Origin: Phormidium sp. FACHB-1136
GTDB taxonomy: Bacteria > Cyanobacteriota > Cyanobacteriia > Phormidesmidales > Phormidesmidaceae
Direction of reading: 5' to 3'
DNA: 35,114 nt
Assembly: GCF_014697375.1 (NCBI RefSeq)
Contig: NZ_JACJRS010000055.1
Location: 1-35,114, forward strand
The notes below the pieces were generated by a model that saw nothing but the letters and a program-made list of their open reading frames with translations, was not told the origin of the DNA and made no database searches. Positions 18,679 to 26,533 of this stretch are shown one piece after another. Position 1 is the stretch's first letter, and each line of letters starts with the position of its first letter. The position numbers were made by a program, and so were the translations under genes.

Positions 18679-18706
18679 ATCGGCCCCCTGCCATCGGCCC
18701 CCTATC
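18679..18706. repeat. 14-bp near-exact tandem repeat between fabD and plsC
   Basis: CATCGGCCCCCTGC and CATCGGCCCCCTAT are adjacent, followed by a third partial CATCGG. It lies in the 57-base spacer. Confidence 0.8.
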
Positions 18707-18722
18707 ATCGGAGATCCCCCAG

Positions 18723-19412
18723 ATGACCCCTGGCCCCCCCCAGCCCCCCCAACTCGTCTCCCAGGCAGATTCCCTAACCCGCGACCGCGAACCTGCCGTT
18801 AATCTACTGCTCTACCATCTGTTCAAGTGGTCGGTGGTAAGTCCGCTGTTCCACACCTACTTTCGGGGGCGGGTCTATGGGGTCGAGAATGTGCCCAAAA
18901 CCGGGAAACTCTTGGTGGTGGCTAACCACGCCAGCGACTTCGATCCCCCCTTCCTCTCCGCCGCCGTGCGCCGCCCGGTGTCCTACATGGCCAAGGAAGA
19001 GCTGTTCAAGGTGCCCGTCCTCAAGCAGGCGATTACCCTCTACGGAGCCTATCCCGTCAAGCGGGGCAGTGCCGACCGCAGTGCCATTCGCGAAGCCCTG
19101 AATCAACTGGATCTGGGCTGGGCCGTGGGGATTTTCCTAGAGGGCACCCGCACCGCCGATGGTCGCATCCCTAACCCCAAAATTGGAGCCGCCATGATTG
19201 CCGCCAAGGCCGGGGCGGATCTCTTGCCCGTCAGCCTTTGGGGCAACCACTGCATTACTCCAAACCAATCGGCCCTGCCGCGTCCAGTTCCCCTCACCAT
19301 TCGCATTGGGGAGCCCATTGCCCCCCCCGCCACCACCAAGCGCGACGCCCTAGAAGCCGTCACCGCCCAATGCGCCGAGGCCATTCACCAACTCCATGAT
19401 CTAGGCCGCTGA
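18723..19412 (+). CDS. plsC: 1-acyl-sn-glycerol-3-phosphate acyltransferase (PlsC family)
   Basis: Membrane-associated acyltransferase that adds the second acyl chain in phosphatidic-acid synthesis. The 229 residues show the HX4D catalytic box in NHASDFDPP and the substrate-binding motif FLEGTRTADGR; YPVKRG and a late hydrophobic segment also fit the family. The N-terminal 25 residues (MTPGPPQPPQLV...) are low-complexity, so the true start may lie downstream. Its position right after fabD is a common cyanobacterial arrangement that pairs acyl-ACP supply with lipid assembly. Confidence 0.92.
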   Translation: MTPGPPQPPQLVSQADSLTRDREPAVNLLLYHLFKWSVVSPLFHTYFRGRVYGVENVPKTGKLLVVANHASDFDPPFLSAAVRRPVSYMAKEELFKVPVLKQAITLYGAYPVKRGSADRSAIREALNQLDLGWAVGIFLEGTRTADGRIPNPKIGAAMIAAKAGADLLPVSLWGNHCITPNQSALPRPVPLTIRIGEPIAPPATTKRDALEAVTAQCAEAIHQLHDLGR

Positions 19413-19420
19413 ATGTCCCC

Positions 19421-19468
19421 CAAACTGAGGTTCCCCATGGGTTTGCCAAGGGGATGTTTCCCAGTTTG
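19421..19468. terminator. hairpin between convergent plsC and antiporter genes
   Basis: CAAACTG (19421-19427) pairs with CAGTTTG (19462-19468), and an inner TCCCC/GGGGA pair lengthens the structure. There is no strong T run on either side. The position between two convergent stops suits a bidirectional terminator. Confidence 0.45.
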
Positions 19469-19498
19469 CAAGGGCTAGGTCACCGAGTAGCCCAAGGC

Positions 19499-21604
19499 TT
19501 AGCTATGGGGTTCGCCAAACAGAATCAGGGAGCAATCCGCTTCATCGATGACGCGGTGGGTGACATCGCTCACGGCCAGCCCGCCTACGGTACGGCGACG
19601 CATAGAACGCAGCACCACGAGGTCGTAGTCCTGGGCGGCGTGGAGGAGGATGTCGGCGGGATCTTTTCCGGCCAGGGTTTGAATTTCCCAGGGAATGGGG
19701 GGGCCATCGGTCATCACCTTGGTCAGCTCGGATTTGAAGGCGTCAATGGCAGCGGCGGGGGTGTAGGGATCGTGGACATGGAGCAGGGTAACCGAGGCGG
19801 TGTGGGTATCGGCAAACAGTTGGGCGAAGCGGGCGGTACGCACAGCTTGGGGGGTAATCGCCTTCATCGGCACCAGAATGCGGTGAATATCAATGGGTTC
19901 CGCCAAGAGACGAGCCACCGCCACCGGACAGTGAGACGACCAAAACACATCGTCAATCAAGGTGCCAAACAGGCGGGCACGAAAGCCCCGCCGACTCCAG
20001 CCCATCAGGATGAGGTTGGCATTTTGTTCACGGGCAGCACGGGTGATGCCCTCGGAAACATCATCATCAATGCGCAGGATAGGGAAAGCCGGGGCATTGA
20101 ACTCCTGGCTGAGGCGCTCTGCCTTTTGCAGCATTTTGCGCCCCTGGCCAATGGCAGATACCAAGTCTGGCTCGTCCATATGCACCTGGGCACGGGTAAT
20201 GGTCACTGGGATGACATGGCCCCCCTCATGGCTGGCCAGCAGGGCCGCCATTTCAATTAAATACCGCTGGGTGATCGGGTTATAGATCGGCACCACTACA
20301 GTAAAGGGATTGGCGGGGGCCAGGGTCGGGGTGAATCCAGCGCCCTCGGATCCCGCCGGAGAGGTCGGGGTATCGTTGGACTCTAGGGAATCTAGGGTCG
20401 ATGCCTCGGCTTTAAAGACGGGGGCCACCACCAATTTCCCGGCAAAGCGAGCCGTAAGTAGGGGGCCAATCACCGATGTAACCAGCATCATCACAATCAC
20501 GGCATTGAACTCCAGGGCTGTGAGAATCCCCTGTTCCAGACCTACCAGTGCTGCCGCCAGGGTCGCCGCCACCTGGGGCATCGACAGCGACCACATGGTC
20601 AAGGTTTGCTGCCAGCGGTAGCGGTAAAAGGGTTTCACGGCCAGGGCTGCTAAAAACTTGCTGGTAATTAGGGCGACGGTCAGCCCCACGGTGAACGCTA
20701 AATTGGTAGTTATCGACTCCATAAATAGGTCGAGGTCGATGAGCAGCCCCATGCACACAAAGAAGAAGGGGATAAATAGCACCCCCCCCACAAACTCCAC
20801 CTTCTCCTTCACGGGGCCATTGCCCACCACATCGTTGACGGCCAACCCCGCCAAAAAAGCCCCGACAATTTTATCGACATTGACAATCTCCGACCCCACC
20901 GCCGCCAGAAACACCGCCGCCAGCACAAATAAAAATTGATTGCCTTCCTTGTCGCCGTTGCGCTGAAAGTAGCGCTTGCCAGCTCGATCTAGCCCCACCA
21001 ACACCACTAGGGCAAAGACCGCCAGCATAAACACTTGGTTGACCACGGTTTGGGCCGAGAAATCCCCGGCCTGAGCCGCCACACACATGGCCAGCACCAT
21101 CAGCGCCCCAATGTCGGTAAAAATGGTGGCCCCCACCGTGGCCCCCACTGAAACCTCCTTGGCAATGCCCAGCCGCATGATGATGGGATAGGCCAGCAGG
21201 GTGTGGGAGGCCAGCAGCGACCCCACCAAAATTGCCTTCACCCAGCCAAAGCCAAAGGCCAAGCTCAGTAGAATTCCCGCCGTGAGTGGAACGGCAAAGG
21301 TAGTAAAGCCAAAGCCTAGGGAACGGTTGCGGGTACTTTTGAAATCCCGCAGGTCAATTTCCATCCCGGCCACAAACATCAGATAAATTTTGCCGATGTC
21401 CGAGAGGAGTTTTTCCACCTCACCATCGGGGCTCAACAACCCCGCCACACTTGGCCCCAACAGCACCCCCGCCGCCAGCAAACCCACCAAACCGGGTAAC
21501 CGCAACCGCTCAAACAAGGGGGGCACCGTCAGGGTCACCAACAGCAAAATGGTGAAACCAATGATAGGCGTATCGGGTAATAGACTGAACCAACTTTGCA
21601 TCAC
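19499..21604 (-). CDS. CPA2-type cation/proton antiporter with two USP-like domains
   Basis: Large 701-residue membrane protein. Residues about 1-390 form a Na+/H+ exchanger domain with about a dozen hydrophobic helices; conserved pieces include PGLVGLLAAGVLLGPSVAG, FVAGMEIDLRDF and VGAFLAGLAVNDVVGNG. The soluble C-terminus holds two universal-stress-protein-like repeats, about 415-560 (ANLILMGWSRRGFRARLFG) and about 563-700 (HRILVPMKAI, LVVLRSMRRRTVGGLAVSDV). The likely role is Na+ or K+ and pH balance at the cytoplasmic or thylakoid membrane, with the USP part possibly sensing nucleotides; the ion and regulator are inferred. It stands alone between plsC and the MOSC gene. Confidence 0.9.
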   Translation of the reverse strand: MMQSWFSLLPDTPIIGFTILLLVTLTVPPLFERLRLPGLVGLLAAGVLLGPSVAGLLSPDGEVEKLLSDIGKIYLMFVAGMEIDLRDFKSTRNRSLGFGFTTFAVPLTAGILLSLAFGFGWVKAILVGSLLASHTLLAYPIIMRLGIAKEVSVGATVGATIFTDIGALMVLAMCVAAQAGDFSAQTVVNQVFMLAVFALVVLVGLDRAGKRYFQRNGDKEGNQFLFVLAAVFLAAVGSEIVNVDKIVGAFLAGLAVNDVVGNGPVKEKVEFVGGVLFIPFFFVCMGLLIDLDLFMESITTNLAFTVGLTVALITSKFLAALAVKPFYRYRWQQTLTMWSLSMPQVAATLAAALVGLEQGILTALEFNAVIVMMLVTSVIGPLLTARFAGKLVVAPVFKAEASTLDSLESNDTPTSPAGSEGAGFTPTLAPANPFTVVVPIYNPITQRYLIEMAALLASHEGGHVIPVTITRAQVHMDEPDLVSAIGQGRKMLQKAERLSQEFNAPAFPILRIDDDVSEGITRAAREQNANLILMGWSRRGFRARLFGTLIDDVFWSSHCPVAVARLLAEPIDIHRILVPMKAITPQAVRTARFAQLFADTHTASVTLLHVHDPYTPAAAIDAFKSELTKVMTDGPPIPWEIQTLAGKDPADILLHAAQDYDLVVLRSMRRRTVGGLAVSDVTHRVIDEADCSLILFGEPHS

Positions 21605-22081
21605 ACCGCCTCAACGAAGGTAGACCCTAGGGCTAAGGCTAGCGTATTGCTAGACTGTCCTCTAGCCAACGCGTTGTCATCGGAGGTGATCTGCGACATC
21701 CCCCAAAGCCTGAACATCGATCCCCATCGATGGGATAGCCCCCCAAAAAGACCCCAAAAAAAGGGACGAGCCGAGGCCCGTCCACAGGTACAGGAGATTA
21801 CAAGGAGATTACGACTACAACCAAAAGCTTCAATCACTAACCCTGCGGCCCCGCCCCTAGCCGTCAGATAGCCTCAGCTACCCGTTGGACAAAGAAATCA
21901 GAACATTGCAGCTAGTCAATGGTTAAAACTTCATCGATATAGCCATTTCAATGACATATTGGAGCAGAAAATCGCTAAAAAGGCAACCCCTTTTTTACAA
22001 TTTTCATGGTTCCCCGGCATGATGCCCCATTTTCCCTGGAGCTTCCGTTCGCCCTGAACCTGTCGTACCCGCTGTTCTCCC
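21605..22081. other. intergenic region with possible minus-strand transcript
   Basis: This 477-base gap between the divergent antiporter and MOSC genes has no convincing gene. It contains an 11-bp tandem repeat (AGGAGATTACA/AGGAGATTACG, 21792-21813), a minus-strand hairpin with a T run (21756-21783), and an upstream minus-strand promoter-like pair: TTGAAA (21951-21946), 17-bp spacer, TTTTAA (21928-21923). Together these could bound a small RNA of about 160 nt. Confidence 0.4.
21756..21783 (-). terminator. minus-strand intrinsic terminator with no known gene upstream
   Basis: Read on the minus strand, GGACG pairs with CGTCC (21783-21779 with 21668-type spacing, plus-strand 21764-21768), an extra GC pair lies inside, and seven T residues follow (A run 21756-21762). 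No minus-strand protein gene ends here; the antiporter begins downstream at 21604. Confidence 0.4.
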
Positions 22082-22858
22082 ATGACTCCCTATCTCGCCC
22101 ACATCAATCTTTTCCCCATCAAGTCCCTGGATGGCGTAGCGGTGCCGGAGGCGGCGGTCTTAGCCAGCGGTGCCCTGCAAGGGGATCGCACCTACGCCCT
22201 GTTTGATACCCAAGGTCGATTTATCCATGCCAAGCGAACGGCGGCTATCCATCGTCTGCGGGCCAGCTACAGCGAAGATCTGACCACCGTCACCTGTGCC
22301 GCCGATCCCCTTGACGCGGCCTCCTTTCAGCTACCAGGCGATCTAGAAGCCCTAGCCGCTTGGCTCGGACAGGCGCTTCAGCAGCCCGTCACCGTGAAAA
22401 CCAACGCTGACCTGGGTTTCCCCGACGACACCGCCGCCGCTGGCCCCACGGTGATCAGCACCGCCACCCTAGAAACCGTCGCGAGTTGGTATCCCGGCTT
22501 GACCCTGGAGGAGGTGCGGCGTCGATTTCGCAGCAATCTCGAAATGGGTGGGGTGCCGCCATTTTGGGAAGATCGCCTCTTCAGTGCCAGCGGCGACCCA
22601 GTGCCCTTCACCCTGGGCGAGGTGGTGCTAGAGGGGATCAACCCCTGCCAGCGCTGCCCCGTGCCCACCCGCGACGCCCTCACCGGAGAAACCACACCAG
22701 ATTTTCAGCGCATGTTTACCGAACAACGACGGGCGACTCTGCCCCCCTGGGTGGCCGTGAATCGGTTTAACCACTTCTATCGCCTTGGGGTGAATACCGT
22801 CATTCGCCAGCAGGGGGGAAAGCGGCTACGGGTGGGGGATGGGGTGAGGGTAGGGTAG
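22082..22858 (+). CDS. MOSC domain-containing protein (YcbX-like)
   Basis: The 258 residues combine an N-terminal MOSC-N beta-barrel (LAHINLFPIKSLDGVAV, GDRTYALFD) with a MOSC domain at about 125-255. The conserved Cys motif GINPCQRCPVPTRD is present, along with RFRSNLEMGG. MOSC proteins handle molybdenum-cofactor-bound sulfur; YcbX-type members reduce N-hydroxylated compounds. The exact substrate cannot be read from the sequence. No molybdenum-cofactor genes are nearby. It runs towards hisC, 106 bases downstream on the same strand; that spacer holds a heptamer repeat, GGAGTGGGGAGTGGGGAG (22871-22888). Confidence 0.9.
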   Translation: MTPYLAHINLFPIKSLDGVAVPEAAVLASGALQGDRTYALFDTQGRFIHAKRTAAIHRLRASYSEDLTTVTCAADPLDAASFQLPGDLEALAAWLGQALQQPVTVKTNADLGFPDDTAAAGPTVISTATLETVASWYPGLTLEEVRRRFRSNLEMGGVPPFWEDRLFSASGDPVPFTLGEVVLEGINPCQRCPVPTRDALTGETTPDFQRMFTEQRRATLPPWVAVNRFNHFYRLGVNTVIRQQGGKRLRVGDGVRVG

Positions 22859-22870
22859 GCAAAGGCGTTA

Positions 22871-22888
22871 GGAGTGGGGAGTGGGGAG
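22871..22888. repeat. short heptanucleotide repeat (STRR-like)
   Basis: GGAGTGGGGAGTGGGGAG is about two and a half copies of the heptamer GGGGAGT. Short tandemly repeated heptamers are a known feature of cyanobacterial intergenic DNA. Confidence 0.6.
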
Positions 22889-22964
22889 CAGCGAATTTAT
22901 GGGAAGCCTGCAATAATGGGAACTTGGCAACAGTCTTGGCAACCGTAAACGAGGGTTTTGGGGT

Positions 22965-24080
22965 ATGGCGCTGGCGTTTTTGCGGTCGGATGTGGTGAAT
23001 CTCGCGGCCTATCAGCCCCATCCTGGCACCCCCGACGAGGTGGCGGCGGTGACGCTGGATCCCCTCGACACCAACGAATGCCCTTACGATCTGCCCACCC
23101 CCCTGAAGGAAAAACTGGCCTGGGCGGTGCAGCACACCATCGCCGCCAACCGCTACCCCGACGGGGGCCACGCCGACCTCAAGGCCAGCATTGCCGCCTA
23201 CGTGGCCGAAGCCGCTCCCGGCATTGCCGCCCAGCACCTCTCAGTGGGCAATGGATCCGATGAACTGATCCGTTCCCTACTAATTGCCACCTGTGTCGGC
23301 GGTGAGGGGGCGGTGCTGGTGGCCAATCCCACCTTTTCGATGTACGCCATTTTGGCCCGCACCCTGGGCATTCCGGTGGTGACGGTGGGGCGCGATGAGG
23401 AGAGCTTTGCTGTGGATTTGGAGGCTGCCCAGCAGGCCATCGACCAACCCGCAGGGCCACCGATTCGGCTGGTGTTTATGGTGCACCCCAACTCACCCAC
23501 GGGCAACGCCCTCACCAAGGCGGAACTGGCTTGGCTGCGACAACTGCCGCAGGACATTCTGGTGGTGGTGGATGAAGCCTATTTTGAATTTAGCCAACAC
23601 ACCACCGTTTCTGATGTGCTGCAACGTCCTAACTGGGTCGTGCTGCGGACGTTTTCTAAGGCGTTCCGCTTAGCGGCGTTTCGGGTGGGCTATGCCGTGG
23701 CCCATCCTGCCCTCACCGAGGCACTGGAAAAGGTGCGTCTACCCTACAATTTGCCCAGTATCACCCAAACCGCTGCCGCCTTGGCCCTGGCCCATCGCCA
23801 GGAGTTGCTGAGCATCATTCCCGAGATCCAGGCTCAACGAGACTGGCTATCCACCGCCCTATCCACCCAAACGTTGCTTCAGCCTTGGCCCAGTACCGCC
23901 AACTTTATCTATGCCCGCCCCAGCCTGCCGCAACGGTCGATGGGGGAGGAACTTGCCGATTGGTTTCACCAGCTCAAGGCCCAGGGTACGTTGATTCGCC
24001 ATGCGGGCGGTGGCCTTCGCATCACCATCGGTAGCCCCGCCGAAAATCAGCGCACCCTGCGGCACATCGCCCAGGTGTGA
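22965..24080 (+). CDS. hisC: histidinol-phosphate aminotransferase
   Basis: PLP enzyme of fold type I that transaminates imidazole-acetol phosphate in histidine synthesis. The 371 residues have the HisC-style LDTNECP start of the conserved core, NGSDELI, the N-SPTG motif (HPNSPTGN), Asp203 in VVDEAYFEF and the PLP-binding Lys232 in [17 protein letters not shown]. Most related aminotransferases cannot be fully separated by eye, so a broader specificity (for example for aromatic amino acids) is possible. No other his gene is in the window, which is normal in cyanobacteria, where his genes are scattered. Confidence 0.88.
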   Translation: MALAFLRSDVVNLAAYQPHPGTPDEVAAVTLDPLDTNECPYDLPTPLKEKLAWAVQHTIAANRYPDGGHADLKASIAAYVAEAAPGIAAQHLSVGNGSDELIRSLLIATCVGGEGAVLVANPTFSMYAILARTLGIPVVTVGRDEESFAVDLEAAQQAIDQPAGPPIRLVFMVHPNSPTGNALTKAELAWLRQLPQDILVVVDEAYFEFSQHTTVSDVLQRPNWVVLRTFSKAFRLAAFRVGYAVAHPALTEALEKVRLPYNLPSITQTAAALALAHRQELLSIIPEIQAQRDWLSTALSTQTLLQPWPSTANFIYARPSLPQRSMGEELADWFHQLKAQGTLIRHAGGGLRITIGSPAENQRTLRHIAQV

Positions 24081-24088
24081 GGAGCAAC

Positions 24089-24652
24089 CTAGACTAAATC
24101 CCTGGCCCGACGCACGGTGTAGGGCAGCACCCCCACCAGCAGCGCAAAGGCTTCGTCCGGCACCTGATCCACGATGCTAGGGTCAAAGTAACTCTTAAAT
24201 TGCTCTAGAATCATGCGCGCCCGGTCGATGGCCGCAGGTTTGTCTGTGAAGTTTTGGGTGAGGCGTACCCATTGCAGGCGAATTTTCAGCGCCTTTTGCT
24301 GCTCCTCTGGGGAGGTGGAGGGCAACAACGAGAGACTGCCCAAGGGGATGATCCCTCGGCAATCGTCATCTAGGCCACCCCCCACCGCAGCACCAGGGCC
24401 AGCAAACTCGGTATAAAACTCCTTGTGGATGATTAACCCGTTGCGGCGACGACTGTTGACAATCCATAGATCCGGGCTGCGAATCTTGGTCAGAATGTCA
24501 TCATTTTCAGCAGATGACACGCTCTGCCCCTCCATTAGTGTGGCTTGATGTCGCGTGGCCATGGAAAAGCACAGGTCATTGAGGTCATATTTTAAAGCAG
24601 CTATACCCAACTTTTGGCGGAAAGCGTCAGGTTCTGATAAAGGATGCATCAA
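24089..24652 (-). CDS. conserved-looking protein of unknown function (187 aa)
   Basis: I do not recognise the family. The frame is long, uses codons like its neighbours and has no overlapping competitor. It appears soluble, with no signal peptide or membrane segment. Features are a Gly-rich turn FAGPGAAVGGGLDDDCRG in the middle, flanked by HKEFYTEF and IIPLGSLSLL, then an amphipathic C-terminal half (RARMILEQFKSYFDPSIVDQ). Two Met codons (24652, 24649) could start it. It ends 8 bases from the hisC stop, so the genes converge. Confidence 0.7.
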   Translation of the reverse strand: MMHPLSEPDAFRQKLGIAALKYDLNDLCFSMATRHQATLMEGQSVSSAENDDILTKIRSPDLWIVNSRRRNGLIIHKEFYTEFAGPGAAVGGGLDDDCRGIIPLGSLSLLPSTSPEEQQKALKIRLQWVRLTQNFTDKPAAIDRARMILEQFKSYFDPSIVDQVPDEAFALLVGVLPYTVRRARDLV

Positions 24653-24811
24653 TTCCTAGGGCCAAAATATAAACATTTCATAAATTTCGATAAACTTTTT
24701 TAACAAAAACCTTGAACAAAACGTCCTGACGATTATTGGCCATCATCCGGCTCTGCCATCTATACCCCCCTGGCTCCGGTTTGTTTGCCGCCAGCGCCAT
24801 CGGAGAATGGG

Positions 24812-25495
24812 CTAGGCCATGCCATCCCTAGGCGTTGACAAAAGGGTTTTCTGGAGTAGCAGACGACGGGGCTGAAGCCCTAACCACACGGCCAGGGTTT
24901 CCTCCGTTTGAAAGACCTCAAACCCCGCCCGCCGATAGAGCCGCCGTGCCCCTGGATTATCTTCCATCACATGGAGGTAGAGGTGGTCAAGTTGCCAGGT
25001 CAGCGCTAGGGTTTCGCAAGCCGTCAGCAGTTGGGTCGCCAAGCCCCGCCGCCGACTGCCCGGAGCCACCGCTAAATTAGAAATGTAGGCATACCTCGCA
25101 TGGGTGCCCTGCCAAGGCCAAGACTGCCTTTGGGCCACCTCCACCGTGCCCACAATCTGTCCTCGATCAACCTCTGGGTCAGCCTTTTCTCCGGGGAGAT
25201 CTGCCGCATCCACCGTCACGATGGCCAGGCAGGCATAGTGGGGGCGATTTAGCTTCAGGCGTTGCTTCAAGTCTTCCTGAATGCCTAGTTTAGCCAGGGG
25301 GTAGAGCCAAGCCAACCAGCCAGTGCGATCATAGAAACTACTCGCTAGCACCTCCGTCAGTTGTTCTAAATCCCCTAGCTTGGCTATCCGAATGTGCGGC
25401 GTGGGCCAATCCTCAGTCGCAGCCCAGTTTGCCGCTGGGCTAGGTGGCGATGGAGCCTTGGCCCGCAAAGACGCATCGAAGGTAGATTCAGCCAT
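24812..25495 (-). CDS. GNAT-family N-acetyltransferase
   Basis: Acetyl-CoA-dependent acyltransferase of the GNAT fold; 227 residues from the chosen start MAESTFDASLR. The core region has YISNLAVAPGSRRRGLATQLL (strand 4 and the pyrophosphate-binding Q/RxxGxG/A loop), then LYLHVMEDNPGARRLYRRAGFEVF, the usual motif B. The first 45 residues are Pro/Ala/Ser-rich and not part of the fold. A start at 25543 is possible but overlaps the promoter region shared with the divergent TonB-like gene. The substrate is unknown; the Trp-rich N-terminal half resembles cyanobacterial members of unassigned function. Confidence 0.87.
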   Translation of the reverse strand: MAESTFDASLRAKAPSPPSPAANWAATEDWPTPHIRIAKLGDLEQLTEVLASSFYDRTGWLAWLYPLAKLGIQEDLKQRLKLNRPHYACLAIVTVDAADLPGEKADPEVDRGQIVGTVEVAQRQSWPWQGTHARYAYISNLAVAPGSRRRGLATQLLTACETLALTWQLDHLYLHVMEDNPGARRLYRRAGFEVFQTEETLAVWLGLQPRRLLLQKTLLSTPRDGMA

Positions 25496-25580
25496 GACAC
25501 CTAAAAGTACGCCACTATGCCAATCGGGGAAGCTACGGGACAACTATAGCGTTTCCTTCCCTCGCTTAGGCTAGTATCCC

Positions 25581-26519
25581 ATGACAGCCTCGCCCTTTCT
25601 CACTCGATTGGAGGTCTATCGTGACCCCAAACCCCTTTGGCCCCTAGCCGCAGGGTTGTCTGTTCTGGCCCATGGTGTCTTGCTGCTGGGCCTATCCCCC
25701 TGGGCCAAGGTTGCCCCCGCCTCGGATCCCAATCGTCCCCAGGCTATTCCCATCCAGATCCTAGCCCTGTCATCCCCTTCAGCCTCCCCCGCCCCAGGGG
25801 CTATCCAAGAAGACGCTACCCCAGTCTATGAGGAGCCCCCACCTGCCCTGGAGAGCCCCCCATCCGCACCGCCGGATCGGCCCCTGCCTGATCTCCCGTC
25901 ACCCCAGGCGTCTCAATCCCCATCCTCAGCCTCCCCAACGACACCGCCCCCTGCCCCTGCCCCTATCCCTATCCCTGCCCCTATCCCTGCCCCTATCCCT
26001 GCCCCTATCCCTACCCCGACACCTGTCCCCATCTCCCCGACCGTGACGCCATCGCCAGCCGTGACGCCATCGCCAGCCGTGACGCCATCACCAACCGTGA
26101 CGCCACCCCCGACCGTTACACCACCGTCCACTGTTACACCTAGTCCTCGTCCTACCGGAGGTCAACTTTGGCCCTTGGGCGTTAGTCCTACCGCCTACGG
26201 TCGTGATTGGCCAGATACCCCGCCCCAGTTGTTGAACACAGCGGCCATTGCCGTAGATCCTTGGTTAGGCCCATGCGGCGTGGCTGACGTGGGGGCCATG
26301 GCCAGTCCGGGGACTACCGTGCAGATACCGCTACGGGTACGGGTAGAAGCCGATGGCCATATCTCCGCCGCCTATGTGGATGTCAGCAGCGGTAACCCTG
26401 CCCTAGACAACCTGGTAATCTGCATAGGACAGCGGCAACTGCGATTAACCCCGGCCTCGGTGAATGGGCAACCCCACGTGACCGATGCCTATCAAGTCGA
26501 AATGCAGGTGCAGTTTTAG
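25581..26519 (+). CDS. TonB-like proline-rich energy-transducer-type protein
   Basis: The 312 residues show a short cytoplasmic N-terminus, one hydrophobic anchor (LAAGLSVLAHGVLLLGLSPW, about 22-41), a very Pro-rich periplasmic spacer (about 65-195), and a C-terminal globular part (about 225-312) that ends in a TonB-like pattern (VQIPLRVRVEADGHISAAYVDVSSGN...AYQVEMQVQF). TonB proteins transmit inner-membrane energy to outer-membrane receptors. The C-terminal domain is divergent, and ExbB/ExbD or a receptor is not nearby, so the function is inferred. The spacer holds DNA-level tandem repeats. Its stop overlaps the ribosome-binding site of the next gene, which suggests co-transcription. Confidence 0.75.
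   Translation: MTASPFLTRLEVYRDPKPLWPLAAGLSVLAHGVLLLGLSPWAKVAPASDPNRPQAIPIQILALSSPSASPAPGAIQEDATPVYEEPPPALESPPSAPPDRPLPDLPSPQASQSPSSASPTTPPPAPAPIPIPAPIPAPIPAPIPTPTPVPISPTVTPSPAVTPSPAVTPSPTVTPPPTVTPPSTVTPSPRPTGGQLWPLGVSPTAYGRDWPDTPPQLLNTAAIAVDPWLGPCGVADVGAMASPGTTVQIPLRVRVEADGHISAAYVDVSSGNPALDNLVICIGQRQLRLTPASVNGQPHVTDAYQVEMQVQF
25963..26015. repeat. 12-bp tandem repeat encoding Pro-Ile-Pro-Ala
   Basis: The unit CCCCTATCCCTG and close variants occur about four times in a row within the Pro-rich spacer of the TonB-like gene, giving PIPAPIPAPIPAPIP. Confidence 0.85.
26040..26147. repeat. six 18-bp repeats encoding T/A-V-T-P-x-P
   Basis: Six units of 18 bp, based on GCCGTGACGCCATCGCCA, encode TVTPSP, AVTPSP, AVTPSP, TVTPPP, TVTPPS and TVTPSP. 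The second and third units are nearly identical at DNA level, while later units have drifted. Confidence 0.9.
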
Positions 26520-26525
26520 GAGGAG
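26518..26525 (+). promoter_or_regulatory. strong Shine-Dalgarno before the flavoprotein gene
   Basis: AGGAGGAG lies 8 bases before the ATG at 26534 and overlaps the stop codon of the TonB-like gene. Such a perfect site is uncommon in this window and supports translational linkage. Confidence 0.8.
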
Positions 26526-26533
26526 CGACCAGA

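Noticed and set aside
19454-20260. 268-codon frame antisense to the antiporter
   Set aside because: Gly/His-rich shadow of the USP region, which itself shows clear family motifs.
24075-24085. GTGTGAGGAGC, close to the reverse complement of the Yfr1 core ACTCCTCACAC
   Set aside because: It spans the hisC stop codon, differs at one base and lacks the two flanking stems of Yfr1.
25963-26147. Regular repeats that might suggest a CRISPR array
   Set aside because: Units are contiguous, 12 or 18 bp, without spacers, and stay in the reading frame of a Pro-rich protein.
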